Source: Crenothrix sp. D3 (GTDB lineage Bacteria > Pseudomonadota > Gammaproteobacteria > Methylococcales > Methylomonadaceae). From it: a stretch of 64,000 nucleotides of DNA. The stretch is taken from assembly GCA_002134785.1 (NCBI GenBank), contig MBQZ01000011.1:1-64000 (forward strand), read 5' to 3'. Position 1 is the first letter of the stretch. Each line of letters opens with the position of its first letter. This document shows positions 26,391 through 35,900 of the stretch, one piece after another. The notes below the pieces were generated by a model, which did no database searches, was not told the DNA's origin, and was given only the letters and a program-made list of their open reading frames with translations. The translations under genes were made by a program, and so were the position numbers.

Positions 26391-27104
26391 ATGAAAAAAT
26401 TACTGTGTATAACTGCACTAATCGCGACAGGTTGCACCGAGTTACCGCTACAAAAACAATATCAAAAGGCAGTCAGAGATGCCGCTATTGTCAAACCGAA
26501 GGAGAAAACCAATACTTTATTGGCTATCACGCAGAATAATCCTAAGTTGGTATGGAATGCGGATAAAACTAAGTTGCTGGTGGTGACGTGGAAAAGTCGT
26601 GATGTTTACGATAAGTTCATGAAAAATAAATCTCAGTCTGCTAGTGACTCAGATTACGCACTGTGGGTGAGTGCCGCGCCACAAGTTAAGGCTTTTTGTC
26701 AGGCTTATTCACATGACACCGATGAAGAATTGAATTTACGTTTGAAGCAATATTTGGGCTTAGCACCCGAATGGCAATACGATGTATTTATTGAAATGTG
26801 GGTTGACCCCAAAGATTTATTTCGCCCTTGTGTTGACCCAGACATTAATGACAACCAATGTGAGGTAAAAATACCTAAGCAATTTCCAGCGGTTGCGCGT
26901 ATTCCAGACTATGGGTTATTTTACCAAAACTTGTATTTTAAAAGTTTTAGAGCGTCAGGTGGAGTGCCTTGGACTGGCTTGGGTTATACCTACGATTGGG
27001 GCAACGACGACAGCAAAATAGGGGCAAGTGAATTTATTTTACAACCCAATTCACCCTATCAAATCAAACAGATACTCACCACACATGAGTATTGTGCAAA
27101 ATAG
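26391..27104 (+). CDS. Predicted lipoprotein of unknown function
   Basis: Starting at ATG 26391 (CGGGA 7 bases upstream), the 237-residue product has a lipoprotein signal with lipobox ATGC (MKKLLCITALIATGC). The mature part is polar with four further Cys (in FCQAY, RPCVDP, NQCEV, YCAK), which could form disulfides in the periplasm. I do not recognise the family. An upstream TTG at 26349 gives a longer frame but breaks the signal-peptide form. It converges with the pilin-like gene, the stop codons being 7 bp apart. Confidence 0.7.
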   Translation: MKKLLCITALIATGCTELPLQKQYQKAVRDAAIVKPKEKTNTLLAITQNNPKLVWNADKTKLLVVTWKSRDVYDKFMKNKSQSASDSDYALWVSAAPQVKAFCQAYSHDTDEELNLRLKQYLGLAPEWQYDVFIEMWVDPKDLFRPCVDPDINDNQCEVKIPKQFPAVARIPDYGLFYQNLYFKSFRASGGVPWTGLGYTYDWGNDDSKIGASEFILQPNSPYQIKQILTTHEYCAK

Positions 27105-27111
27105 CGATAAG

Positions 27112-27687
27112 TTAAGCGCGGCAATCAACAGGGGTTAGATTAGCATCCAGACTGCCACGCGTACCACGGTTTACGTCAGGTGGGTTTGCCGAGTTGCATT
27201 CCCAAATAATAGCTTGCGGTGATGAATAATTCGCGCGGTCAAGTGGTAGCTCATGCCCATTACTTGCCTGTTGCGTTGCATCAGCCAGACGAGGTGATAG
27301 TATTAGTTCGTTATGAGCAACAGGGGCAATGTCTGTTGAAAAAGTAATGACAATTTCACCTGCCTGATGGACAGGCAAATTGGTCACTAATTCACCGTGG
27401 GATGATAAGCTGATGCCAGTGGTGTCGGTCATATAAATGCTGATGTCTTGCACAGTATCAGTTGCGGTGGGTGGTGTCCAAATAGCAGCCAGCGATCTAC
27501 TATCAGCAGCATGATGACTAACGGCTATTTTTGCTGTCGCCGCTAAAGTAAGTCCTTCGGTCACTTTTTCTCTTTTAACGTGACTTACATAGACAGGACG
27601 TATAATTAACGCTAATGCGATTATGACCGCAATCACTGTCGCCAGTTCGATTAAAGTAAATCCCTGTGTTAATGGTTTATTTTTCAT
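27112..27687 (-). CDS. Type IV pilin-like protein
   Basis: The 191-residue product has the class III/IV pilin start: a short basic leader, the prepilin peptidase and N-methylation site GFTLIELATVIAVIIALALI, and a long N-terminal helix. The C-terminal region holds a Cys pair (WECNS and TPVDCRA), as in the D-region of pilins such as PilA/PilE. It is a single gene with no other pilus genes nearby, so major or minor pilin status cannot be assigned. Upstream of it (27688-27917) no gene is present. Confidence 0.85.
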   Translation of the reverse strand: MKNKPLTQGFTLIELATVIAVIIALALIIRPVYVSHVKREKVTEGLTLAATAKIAVSHHAADSRSLAAIWTPPTATDTVQDISIYMTDTTGISLSSHGELVTNLPVHQAGEIVITFSTDIAPVAHNELILSPRLADATQQASNGHELPLDRANYSSPQAIIWECNSANPPDVNRGTRGSLDANLTPVDCRA

Positions 27688-27874
27688 TGTACCGTTGGCG
27701 TGAAGTTAAATATCTCTATCATGAGATAAAGCACACACTGTGCCAATTTTTTGTTATGCAAGAAAGATAACACAGGGTGATAGAGTGATATTAGCGTACA
27801 TAATTAGCTAACATGACGCTTCAATTAACGTATTATTTTTGTCACATTATGACCAAAATAATTACATGACCTGA

Positions 27875-27909
27875 AAAATAAAAAGAGTGGGCAGAAAAGC
27901 ATTGCCCAC
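27875..27909 (-). terminator. Intrinsic terminator after tldD
   Basis: Read on the minus strand, GTGGGCA (27909-27903), loop ATGCTTTTC, and TGCCCAC (27893-27887) are followed by TCTTTTTATTTTT. It lies 9 bp past the tldD stop. The stem sequence is also that of a dispersed palindrome (compare 51521-51549). Confidence 0.75.
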
Positions 27910-27917
27910 CCTACGCA

Positions 27918-29363
27918 TTAAATACTCGTACCGCCAACGGTCATGCCATCAATTTTTAACGTTGGTTGACCGACACCGACAGGTACACTTTGTCCTTCTT
28001 TACCGCACGTTCCCACGCCTGAATCCAGAGCTAAATCATTACCCACCATTGATATTTTAGTCATCACATCAGGGCCGTTACCGATGAGCGTTGCACCTTT
28101 CACCGCGCGGGTAATTTTGCCGTCTTCAATCAAATACGCTTCACTGGCAGAAAACACAAATTTACCAGAGGTTATATCGACTTGTCCGCCTGAAAAGTTA
28201 CGCGCATATAGCCCTTTTTTCACCGAGCGAATAATTTCTTCTGGGTCGCTTTGACCTGCCAACATATAAGTATTAGTCATGCGCGGCATTGGCAAATGCG
28301 CGTAAGATTCGCGTCGTCCGTTGCCTGTCAGTTTAACGCCCATTAAACGCGCATTGAGTTTGTCCTGCATATAGCCTTTCAAAATACCGTTCTCAATCAA
28401 TACCGTGCTTTCGGTCGGCGTACCTTCATCATCAATGCTTAAAGAGCCACGTCGTCCCTGTAATGTGCCGTCATCAACCACAGTACATAAATCAGATGCC
28501 ACTCGTTCACCAACACGACCACTGAATGCCGATGTGCCTTTGCGGTTAAAGTCGCCTTCTAAACCATGACCAATGGCTTCATGCAGTAAAATTCCCGGCC
28601 AGCCTGAACCTAAGACCACAGGCATCGTACCCGCTGGAGCTTCACCCGCGTCTAAATTAACTAATGCGATTCTGACTGCTTCGCGCCCATAGCCCAGCGC
28701 GGTGTCTTCATCTATAAAATACTGATAATCACAGCGTCCACCGCCGCCCATACTGCCTTGTTCACGTTTACCATTATCGACCACGATAACACTGATATTC
28801 ATGCGCACTAAAGGACGAATATCGGCGTACAACGAACCATCTTGATTGGCAATCAAAACGTGTTCATACACGCCGCTGAGACTGACGATGACTTCTTCAA
28901 TACGGGTATCAATTTGGCGCGTTTCGCTATCGACTTTTTTTAATAATGCAATTTTTTGAGTATCAGTTAACGATTTTAAGGGATTCAGCGGCGCGTAATA
29001 GTGTGCTTTAGGCGTGGCATTTTTGCTCATTAAATTGACTTGCGCATTTTGCCCTAGTCTGACAATCGCTTTCACGTTGTTAGCCGCTTCCAGTAATACA
29101 GGCAACTCCAAACGGTCGCTATACGCAAAGCCCGTTTTTTCACCTGACACGGCACGAATTCCCGCGCCTTGTTCAATGCTGTGACTACCTTCTTTAATAA
29201 TGCCACTTTCCAACACCCACGATTCAGAGTGACTAGATTGAAAATAAATATCCGCTAACTCAACAGGCGAGCTAAGCAGTTGAGCAAGGATTTTTTCAAT
29301 ATCCTGTTCTTGAAGACCCGCAGGCGCGAGGATGGCTTGTTTGGTTAGGTTTAATAGTTCCAT
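27918..29363 (-). CDS. tldD: Metalloprotease subunit TldD
   Basis: The protein is 481 residues, the same length as E. coli TldD. It has the zinc motif [20 protein letters not shown] (HExxxH), the glycine-rich [19 protein letters not shown] near the C-terminus, and the early AYSDRLE segment. TldD pairs with PmbA/TldE as a heterodimeric protease that degrades unfolded peptides and matures microcins such as MccB17. In many gammaproteobacteria it follows maf-rng-yhdP(-nit); here a bamC-like gene and a restriction-modification module sit between nit and tldD. tldE is not in the window. Confidence 0.97.
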   Translation of the reverse strand: MELLNLTKQAILAPAGLQEQDIEKILAQLLSSPVELADIYFQSSHSESWVLESGIIKEGSHSIEQGAGIRAVSGEKTGFAYSDRLELPVLLEAANNVKAIVRLGQNAQVNLMSKNATPKAHYYAPLNPLKSLTDTQKIALLKKVDSETRQIDTRIEEVIVSLSGVYEHVLIANQDGSLYADIRPLVRMNISVIVVDNGKREQGSMGGGGRCDYQYFIDEDTALGYGREAVRIALVNLDAGEAPAGTMPVVLGSGWPGILLHEAIGHGLEGDFNRKGTSAFSGRVGERVASDLCTVVDDGTLQGRRGSLSIDDEGTPTESTVLIENGILKGYMQDKLNARLMGVKLTGNGRRESYAHLPMPRMTNTYMLAGQSDPEEIIRSVKKGLYARNFSGGQVDITSGKFVFSASEAYLIEDGKITRAVKGATLIGNGPDVMTKISMVGNDLALDSGVGTCGKEGQSVPVGVGQPTLKIDGMTVGGTSI

Positions 29364-29453
29364 AGGGTTTTAATGTTCAAGGTGTTAGGTGGATTGAGCT
29401 TTATTATCAAGCTAAGTTTGTAAAATTCACTCTACTTTAGAGATTTTTAATCA

Positions 29454-29885
29454 TTATTTTACCCAATTTGGATTTGTTAATTTGTCGTAACCGCGTTTCT
29501 CCATAAACTGCAAAAACTCCCTTTTGTCGGTAGTAGGAAATTCAACTTGTATTTCATTGGCTAACTTTTGTAAAACACTATCACCGATTGAATCTGCGAA
29601 TTTGCCGCGTAATGCTCTTTCATACCATCTCAACAAGTCGGTTTCGGTAACGATACTTTGTATTTTCGACTTCCAACCCAGTTGATTAAGCAAGGAAATG
29701 ATTATTTTTTGTTCAGCCGCTTTACAAACAATCACAATGCGGTCGGCAGATACTGATGAAACAATATTTTCTGCTAGCTCTTCGGCTAATGAAAGATGCT
29801 TGATTTGTATGGCGAGTCCAAAGTTTGCCCACATATCTAAGCCTCTATCGGCGGCATTAGTTACACCGACACGGTGTGTCTGGCT
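29454..29885 (-). pseudogene. Remnant of a HaeII-like type II restriction endonuclease (C-terminal part)
   Basis: From an upstream in-frame stop the frame reads SQTHRVGVTNAADRGLDMW and on through ANFGLAIQIKHLSL to YDKLTNPNWVK. This looks like the C-terminal half of HaeII-family endonucleases, including a PD-(D/E)xK-like core (Asp of GLDMW, then IQIKH). Homologous sequence starts before the first ATG (29834), so the N-terminal part has been lost and the gene is probably inactive. Its position after a cytosine methyltransferase of matching type supports the reading. The HaeII name rests on memory of that family and is tentative; a start at ATG 29834 would give 126 residues. Confidence 0.6.
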
Positions 29886-29892
29886 CTAAGTT

Positions 29893-30468
29893 TTACCATA
29901 AAGCATCAAGAGTTGTATTTAAAGTTCCGCCAGTTGGATGTGGAGCATTTATAAAATTAGGTTGTAGCGACAATCTACTAATTAAAGAAGGTAAAACCTG
30001 CTGTGCAATGTCCCCAAATGCTATTATTTTTACATAATTTTTTTGCTGCAAAATGGTCAACAAGCGATTAGAGCAACAGCAAACAGCCATTACATTTGGC
30101 TTGGCATCTCTATTTTCATTGCTGTTAGGGTCTTTATCTGGAAAACATTGCACCACATTAACAATATCGTAATCAGTACGGGTTGGACTTGAAGTATTTC
30201 TGCATTTTTGTTCTCGTTCCCATGACAGTTTAATCCTGCTGCCAGCAGTTCCTCCTCGTTTAATTTCTGGATATAAAGGTATTCCTTGTTTCATCCATTC
30301 TTCTTCGCCAGGTGCTTGGAATACAAGCAAAGTATCACTACCATTATCTTCCAAACCAACAGGTGCAAGCGTTCTGGTTGTTTGATAGCTTGTATTTATT
30401 AAATGTGCTTGGTTGCAATATGGGCAGTTTTGGCAATGTTTACCGTATGAAAAGTTTCTTTGTGGCAT
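29893..30468 (-). CDS. Family 4-like uracil-DNA glycosylase with Fe-S cluster cysteines, R-M associated
   Basis: The 191-residue protein has the UDG superfamily pattern: motif 1 LLVFQAPGEEEW (~47-58) with GTAGSRI after it, DIVNVVQCFP (~101-110), KIIAFGDIAQQVL, and the terminal motif NAPHPTGG (~174-181). Cys at 12/15/18, 108 and 130-132 match the four ligands of the [4Fe-4S] cluster in family 4/5 enzymes. It overlaps the methyltransferase gene by 70 bp and is followed by the endonuclease remnant. Enzymes of this superfamily remove uracil, and some act on T:G mismatches. I infer repair of deaminated (methyl)cytosine at the R-M site, replacing a Vsr-type nuclease. Confidence 0.7.
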   Translation of the reverse strand: MPQRNFSYGKHCQNCPYCNQAHLINTSYQTTRTLAPVGLEDNGSDTLLVFQAPGEEEWMKQGIPLYPEIKRGGTAGSRIKLSWEREQKCRNTSSPTRTDYDIVNVVQCFPDKDPNSNENRDAKPNVMAVCCCSNRLLTILQQKNYVKIIAFGDIAQQVLPSLISRLSLQPNFINAPHPTGGTLNTTLDALW

Positions 30469-31439
30469 AACGTTTCTCTAAAGTTAGTTAAATCAGTGAA
30501 GTCAATTGACTTATTTACTGGTGTGCAACTTTGCAATGTTTTCATCATTTCCCCCGCTATCGCTTTAATTACAGGCACAGACACCGAATTACCTGCCACT
30601 TTACGCACGCCTGAATAGGGTATGGTAATTTTGAAATCGTCAGGAAAACCCTGTAAGCGTAACATTTCCCTATCGGTCAAGCGTCTCACACCATTGACCA
30701 CTAAATAGTTATAACTGCCACCCGCTCTTAATGCACACGAATACGGCAACGCAGAAATATTGCCGCCTATATTTTGATGCCATATTGATGGAACAGGAGG
30801 CGTGCCTTTTACCGCATTCAGACGATTTTGTTTGATGGTATCTGACAGAAAATAGCTTTGTGGTATATCGCTATCGGCTTGAAGAATAGACGTTAGCGGC
30901 TGGTAATAACCTAATGGCGTGGGAAAATTAAAATGCAGCGGCTCTAAGAAACCGACTAAATAAATGCGTTCGCGTTTTTGCGGCAAACCAAAATCTAAAG
31001 AATTAAAAACTTTTGTATAAACCGTATAACCCAGTGCTTTTAACTTTTCTACGATCACCGCAAACGTTTGACCATTATCGTGAGTAGTCAGACGTTTTAC
31101 ATTTTCCAGCAAAAAAGCACGCGGTTTTTTGGCTTTAAGTATGGCTTCAATATTAAAAAATAATGTGCCTCTGGTATCAGCAAAACCTAAACCTTTCCCT
31201 GCAATACTAAACGGCTGACAGGGAAAACCCGCTAATAAAATATCGTGGTCTGGAATACTTTCTGGGTCAATGAGATTAATATCGCCGTGTGGTTTTTCAT
31301 TAAAATTGGCTTCATACATGGCTTGCGCATCTTTGTCCCACTCTGAAGAAAATACGTTTTTACAATCGTAAGCCTCAAAGCCAAGGCGAATGCCGCCAAT
31401 GCCTGCGAATAAATCAATAAAGGTAAAAGAATGGTTCAT
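30399..31439 (-). CDS. DNA (cytosine-5) methyltransferase of a type II R-M system
   Basis: The 346-residue protein shows the ordered C5-methyltransferase motifs: I FIDLFAGIGGIRLGF, IV GFPCQPFSIAG with catalytic Cys, VI FLLENVKRL, VIII GLPQKRERIYLVGF, a target-recognition region (~190-265), IX/X RLTDREMLRLQGFPDDF and AGNSVSVPVI. It transfers methyl from AdoMet to C5 of cytosine. The recognition site cannot be read from sequence; HaeII-like specificity is guessed from the endonuclease remnant. The ribosome site CGGAGAAAT precedes ATG. The C-terminal ~35 residues after the last motif coincide with the overlap with the glycosylase gene. With its endonuclease truncated it may now be an orphan methyltransferase. 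Confidence 0.93.
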   Translation of the reverse strand: MNHSFTFIDLFAGIGGIRLGFEAYDCKNVFSSEWDKDAQAMYEANFNEKPHGDINLIDPESIPDHDILLAGFPCQPFSIAGKGLGFADTRGTLFFNIEAILKAKKPRAFLLENVKRLTTHDNGQTFAVIVEKLKALGYTVYTKVFNSLDFGLPQKRERIYLVGFLEPLHFNFPTPLGYYQPLTSILQADSDIPQSYFLSDTIKQNRLNAVKGTPPVPSIWHQNIGGNISALPYSCALRAGGSYNYLVVNGVRRLTDREMLRLQGFPDDFKITIPYSGVRKVAGNSVSVPVIKAIAGEMMKTLQSCTPVNKSIDFTDLTNFRETLCHKETFHTVNIAKTAHIATKHI

Positions 31440-31487
31440 ATTTCTCCGCTGTTAAAGCATCCATGTAACCTGTGTTCAATCAAAAGA

Positions 31488-32090
31488 TTAAGACCCGTTA
31501 TAGTCGAGTTTTAAGTCGTCATGGAGAATGCTGTATAACAACCGCAAGACTTTTTCTGGATTATTGTCGTCTTGCTTCTCTGAAGAATCTACGCCGTCTT
31601 GGTTGTTTGACGCGCCACTTTGTTCAGCGGCTAGGTTTGCCATGACGGCGGTTTCATTGCCTGAACCTTTCATGCTCAATACATAACTGATTTTTTTATC
31701 GCTGGATAGAAAGCTGAAAAAACCCTCCGATGATTCACCAGAGCTAACGTAATAAACCCGTTTTTCACGATTATAATCGTTGATTTTAAAGTTACTTTGT
31801 TTAATGGCTTGCGCTAAGGCGTACCATGCTTTGTCGATGGGTTGTTTAATTCGTAGTTGTAGTGGACTTGAGTCGGTTAAATACACTTTGTCGCCTAGTC
31901 CTACGGTTTCTGAGCGTTTTTCAATACGGCTGTCATCAACAGCGTAGCTTTCGCTGGGACGAGAAGAGGGATTACTGGGTAGTGTCGGTGGTCGCTCAAG
32001 TTGTGATATATCGCGATAACGGCTGTCGCTGCCTGTTCCACAAGAGACTAAGGCGGTGGCTAGTAATAGGCTTTTAATTAAGGTTTGCAT
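31488..32090 (-). CDS. bamC: BamC/NlpB-like outer-membrane lipoprotein
   Basis: The 200-residue protein has a lipoprotein signal (lipobox LVSC). The mature N-terminus RYRDISQLERPPTLPSNP is the BamC-type unstructured region that binds BamD. It then has one helix-grip-like domain: LRIKQPIDKAWYALAQAIKQSN and DYNREKRVYYVSSGE. E. coli BamC is longer (about 344 residues) with two such domains, so this is a short form with one. It overlaps the nitrilase gene by 13 bp, and dapA, its frequent neighbour, is absent. The role in beta-barrel assembly is by family. Confidence 0.75.
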   Translation of the reverse strand: MQTLIKSLLLATALVSCGTGSDSRYRDISQLERPPTLPSNPSSRPSESYAVDDSRIEKRSETVGLGDKVYLTDSSPLQLRIKQPIDKAWYALAQAIKQSNFKINDYNREKRVYYVSSGESSEGFFSFLSSDKKISYVLSMKGSGNETAVMANLAAEQSGASNNQDGVDSSEKQDDNNPEKVLRLLYSILHDDLKLDYNGS

Positions 32091-32911
32091 ATTTTTTCAC
32101 ACGAAAAACGTTGATGATTTAAGACAGGAAAGGCACTGCGTACTTTTTGTAATCGTTCAGGGTCGATGTCAGCACAGACAAAACCCGCTCCCATTTTATA
32201 GCAATCTAATATGACTCCCCACGGATCAATAATCATGCTGTGTCCAAAGGTTCGACGACCATTTTTATGAAAGCCGCCTTGATTGGGGGCGATGACATAA
32301 CACAGGTTTTCGATGGCTCTGGCACGCAATAAGATTTCCCAATGTGCAGCACCTGTTTCATGAGTAAACGCAGCAGGAATAATCAGTACGTCTACGCCTA
32401 ATTCGCTCATATTACGGAAAAACTCAGGGAAACGTAAGTCGTAACAAATGGCTATGCCTAAGCGACCAAAGGGTGAATCAATGACTAAGGGTTGTGTGCC
32501 TGCTTCGATAGAATCTGATTCGCGGTATACGTCGTTAGTGTTAGGGACGCTGACATCAAATAAATGGACTTTATCATAGCGTGCAACACGTTCACCGAGA
32601 TCATTATAAATTAAGCACGCGGCGCGAACTTTATTGGGATCATCGCCTGCAATTGGCATCGTGCCGCCGACAATCCAAACGCCGTATTTTTTAGCGGTGG
32701 CTGATAAAAAGTCTTGAATAACCCCTGTACCCTCGACTTCTTTTACTTTAATTTTATCAGTTTCGTGGTTGCCTACTAAGGCAAAATTTTCGGGTAACGC
32801 AACTAATTTTGCCCCAGCTTTCACTGCTTCGGCAATCAGTTTTTCAGCCTCTAATAAGTTAGAACTAACGGTTGGACCAGATGCCATTTGTATGGCGGCA
32901 CATTTACTCAT
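32078..32911 (-). CDS. Carbon-nitrogen hydrolase (Nit1/omega-amidase-like)
   Basis: From ATG 32911 (AAGGA 8 bases upstream) the product is about 277 residues. It has the nitrilase-superfamily triad: Glu in LVALPENFAL, Lys in YDKVHLFDV, Cys in GIAICYDLRFPEFFR. The YDLRFPE sequence is that of the Nit1/deaminated-glutathione amidase branch. In proteobacteria this gene commonly sits between yhdP and tldD, as here (yhdP ends 14 bp upstream). It likely removes deaminated glutathione or a similar amide as metabolite repair. A longer frame starting at 32974 would overlap yhdP and is less likely. Confidence 0.9.
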   Translation of the reverse strand: MSKCAAIQMASGPTVSSNLLEAEKLIAEAVKAGAKLVALPENFALVGNHETDKIKVKEVEGTGVIQDFLSATAKKYGVWIVGGTMPIAGDDPNKVRAACLIYNDLGERVARYDKVHLFDVSVPNTNDVYRESDSIEAGTQPLVIDSPFGRLGIAICYDLRFPEFFRNMSELGVDVLIIPAAFTHETGAAHWEILLRARAIENLCYVIAPNQGGFHKNGRRTFGHSMIIDPWGVILDCYKMGAGFVCADIDPERLQKVRSAFPVLNHQRFSCEKICKP

Positions 32912-32925
32912 TGTGTTTTCCTTTG

Positions 32926-35900
32926 TTATTCTTTTTGTTGATTGAGCCATGAAAAGTCGGTGAGACCATTCCACGTTTTTTGCAATAAGCCATCGTTTTC
33001 ATGATGTGGAATAACTTTCACGTTACCCCATTTGCCACTGACTAAATATTGTGAGCCAAAGAAAAAGCCATCTTGGTCTTTTCCTGTTAAAGATTTGCCG
33101 ATTAATGAAGCGACTTTACCCATGATTGTACCAGCTATAGGCACAGCATCGGCACTTTTTGGCGCGACCATTACGCTATAATCAACAGTGCGCCGCAGAA
33201 AATCAGTGTCGCCTATGAGGGTGATTTTTGCGGGAATGGCATCAACAATTAAATTGTTTGTCCGCGCTTTACCTTGTGCTAAATCAAAATGCCCTGTGAT
33301 GCTGTCAAAGGTTAACCCTTCTTGGTAAATGTCACTAAAATCAAGTTGTAACCGTTTTATCCATTGGGCAACGGCTAATACACCGAGTATGCGTCCAAAA
33401 CCTGGTTCAACGCTTAATAAGCGTCCTTCTTTAAATTCAGCGTCTAGCTGTCCTTGCACGTTGGCAATAGAAAACTGTTGCAGTGCGCCTTGCCACTGCA
33501 CATTAAAATCAATGACTCCGCTGGTATTAGTGAAATCTTTATTGATGTCCAATCGCTTAAACAGTTCATCTGCACGCGGCATATCTAATCGACCTTGTGC
33601 GTGAGTAATAGATTGTTTGCCATTGACTTGCCAGTCACCTGAAAGCGTCAGTTTTTGCAAATCGCTATTCAGTGCGACATTTTTAAACGCAATGCCGTTG
33701 CTGATACGGTCGGTGATTAGATTTAGCCGCCCCAGTTCGATACCTTGCCAACGGGTTTTTTGGCTAGTTAAGGTGAATAAAGGCATGGCTGCTGGCGCAA
33801 GTGAGGGTGCTTCTGTGCTGTCTTGATTACCCAGTTGTTTAACCAGCGAAAAATCCAGTTCCTCCATGTTCAATGCGATACGGTTTTCGCCTGTTAGGTC
33901 AAAAGGAATGTTAATTTTACCTTTAGCGAATTGGCTGTTGAGACTGCCTGTCCACTGTTTACCATTCGGTTTTAGATTTAAATCAAATAAACCTAACGGC
34001 GTTTTTTTCCATAACGCGGAATCACTGTGAATGTTTATTTCATTAATCGGGGTAGTGGTCGGTGTTGCTGCGACTGGGTCATGTTTCGCAAGTGAATAAC
34101 CAATGTCTAGCCAATTTTGCAAGGCAAGTTGTTCACTGTTGATTTCTAATTTTATCCCTGCTTTAGGTACTGCACTAATATTAGCGGTGCCGATTAAAAC
34201 AGATCCCGCTTGAATGACTTGTTGTTTACTATCGAAGTTTAACGCGGCTTTGAGCTTATTATCATAATTGATGCTAATCGGTAATAATGGCTTATCAACT
34301 AGGTTAAAAGTTAATGCTAGCGGACGCTGTTGCTGACTGGTTTTCGCTAAGCCATCGGGTAAATCGAGACTTATCCCCACTAGCGTAGATTGTATATTGA
34401 GTTCCGATGGGGTATTAGCATAAGGTAGTTTTAACTCTACTTTATAATCACTAGACCCTGTTGCAAGCGACCAACCAGACATTTTAAATTGTTCGCGCAG
34501 TTCATTAATACCTGCGCGACCAGTGGCGTTAACCGTGGTTTTTTGCTCATCACTTTTAATAGCAATTTTCACGGGATAGCCTAACGCCACCGCATTGATA
34601 TTATCCGTGTAAATGCCTTTTTCGGTGAATTTTAACGCCCCCGTCATTTTATCAATTAATAAGTTCAAGGCGTTGACCGTTAAATTAGCATTGCTTAGAG
34701 TCGCTGTGCCATTAATTTTCGGTGGAATATTAATTAAAGGGACTGTGAGATCCAAATTCACCTCGGTGCTGCCTCGTGTGGTAATGGCATTCGATACCGC
34801 ATTGATGGGTAAATTTAAGGGCGTTTTTTGTAAAAACGTTAAGGTATCGGCGATAGTGGCAGCAAACGCGCCATTAACCTGTATGCGATCACATTTATCT
34901 AACACAGGAATGCTGATATCAGCCTGTTTAATCTGAATGTTATTCGTTTTACCCTGAGCGATATTGATCTGTAAACCGTTTTGAAAAAAGGATACCTCAC
35001 CCTCTACTTCGGTTAAATGTGGCCAATCGGGATGATAAATAAGTTCCAGTTGTTTCGCTTGAAATATGGCTTGAAACACGCCCTGCCCTTTCTTAAATGG
35101 AAAGTCGATTAGATTACCGTAAAATAACACGTCCCCTTTAGGCACGTTACCGCCGATAAACGCATGATCCAGCCAATAGACTAAGTTAGGATCCATTACG
35201 CTAATGGGATAATAAGTGCTGGCTTTAGCCATATTTTTACCCGAAAACGCCATTTGTAAATCCATAAACACAGGTAGATTTTCTTTAGGAATAATGAGTT
35301 GCAAGCGGGTTTTACTGTGAATATCGGGCGAGTTTACTTCAAGCATCGAACTGGCGACCCTCCAGTCGTCCGCTGTTTGTTGCCAAGTGAGTGACCCTTG
35401 CAGTGTGTCAATAGGGATAATGTTACGAAACAAAGTTGGGTATTTAAATTGCGCATTAGTCGTATTTAAACGTATAAAACCATGTTGATTATTGCCGACC
35501 AGCCGCCCTGTGAGATTTTCCACAGCGGGTAGTGATAACAGCGGTTCAATGCTAAGGTGATTAAACCTGCTCGCAATAGCAAACTGTTTAGTGTCAAGAT
35601 TCGCCGATACGGTGAAATTTTCTAATATGCCTTTTGCTTGTGCTTGTGCCAATAGCTTAGCTTGTTCATCCGTTAATGGCGCGAAAAAAGCGGCGAGACT
35701 GGTAACTTGCTGTATATCACAAGCGGGCGTGACTAGTTTTATACTGTGCAGTTGCTGATGTTCATCACTGACACCTGATACAGTGAATGTAGCAGCGGGA
35801 TATTTTTTATCTGCCGTTTCCAATAAAAACCGCTCAACATCCACTTGCCATTGATTGTTAGTCTTTGTCCAAAAAAACAGACTTGAAAAATGATGACTAA

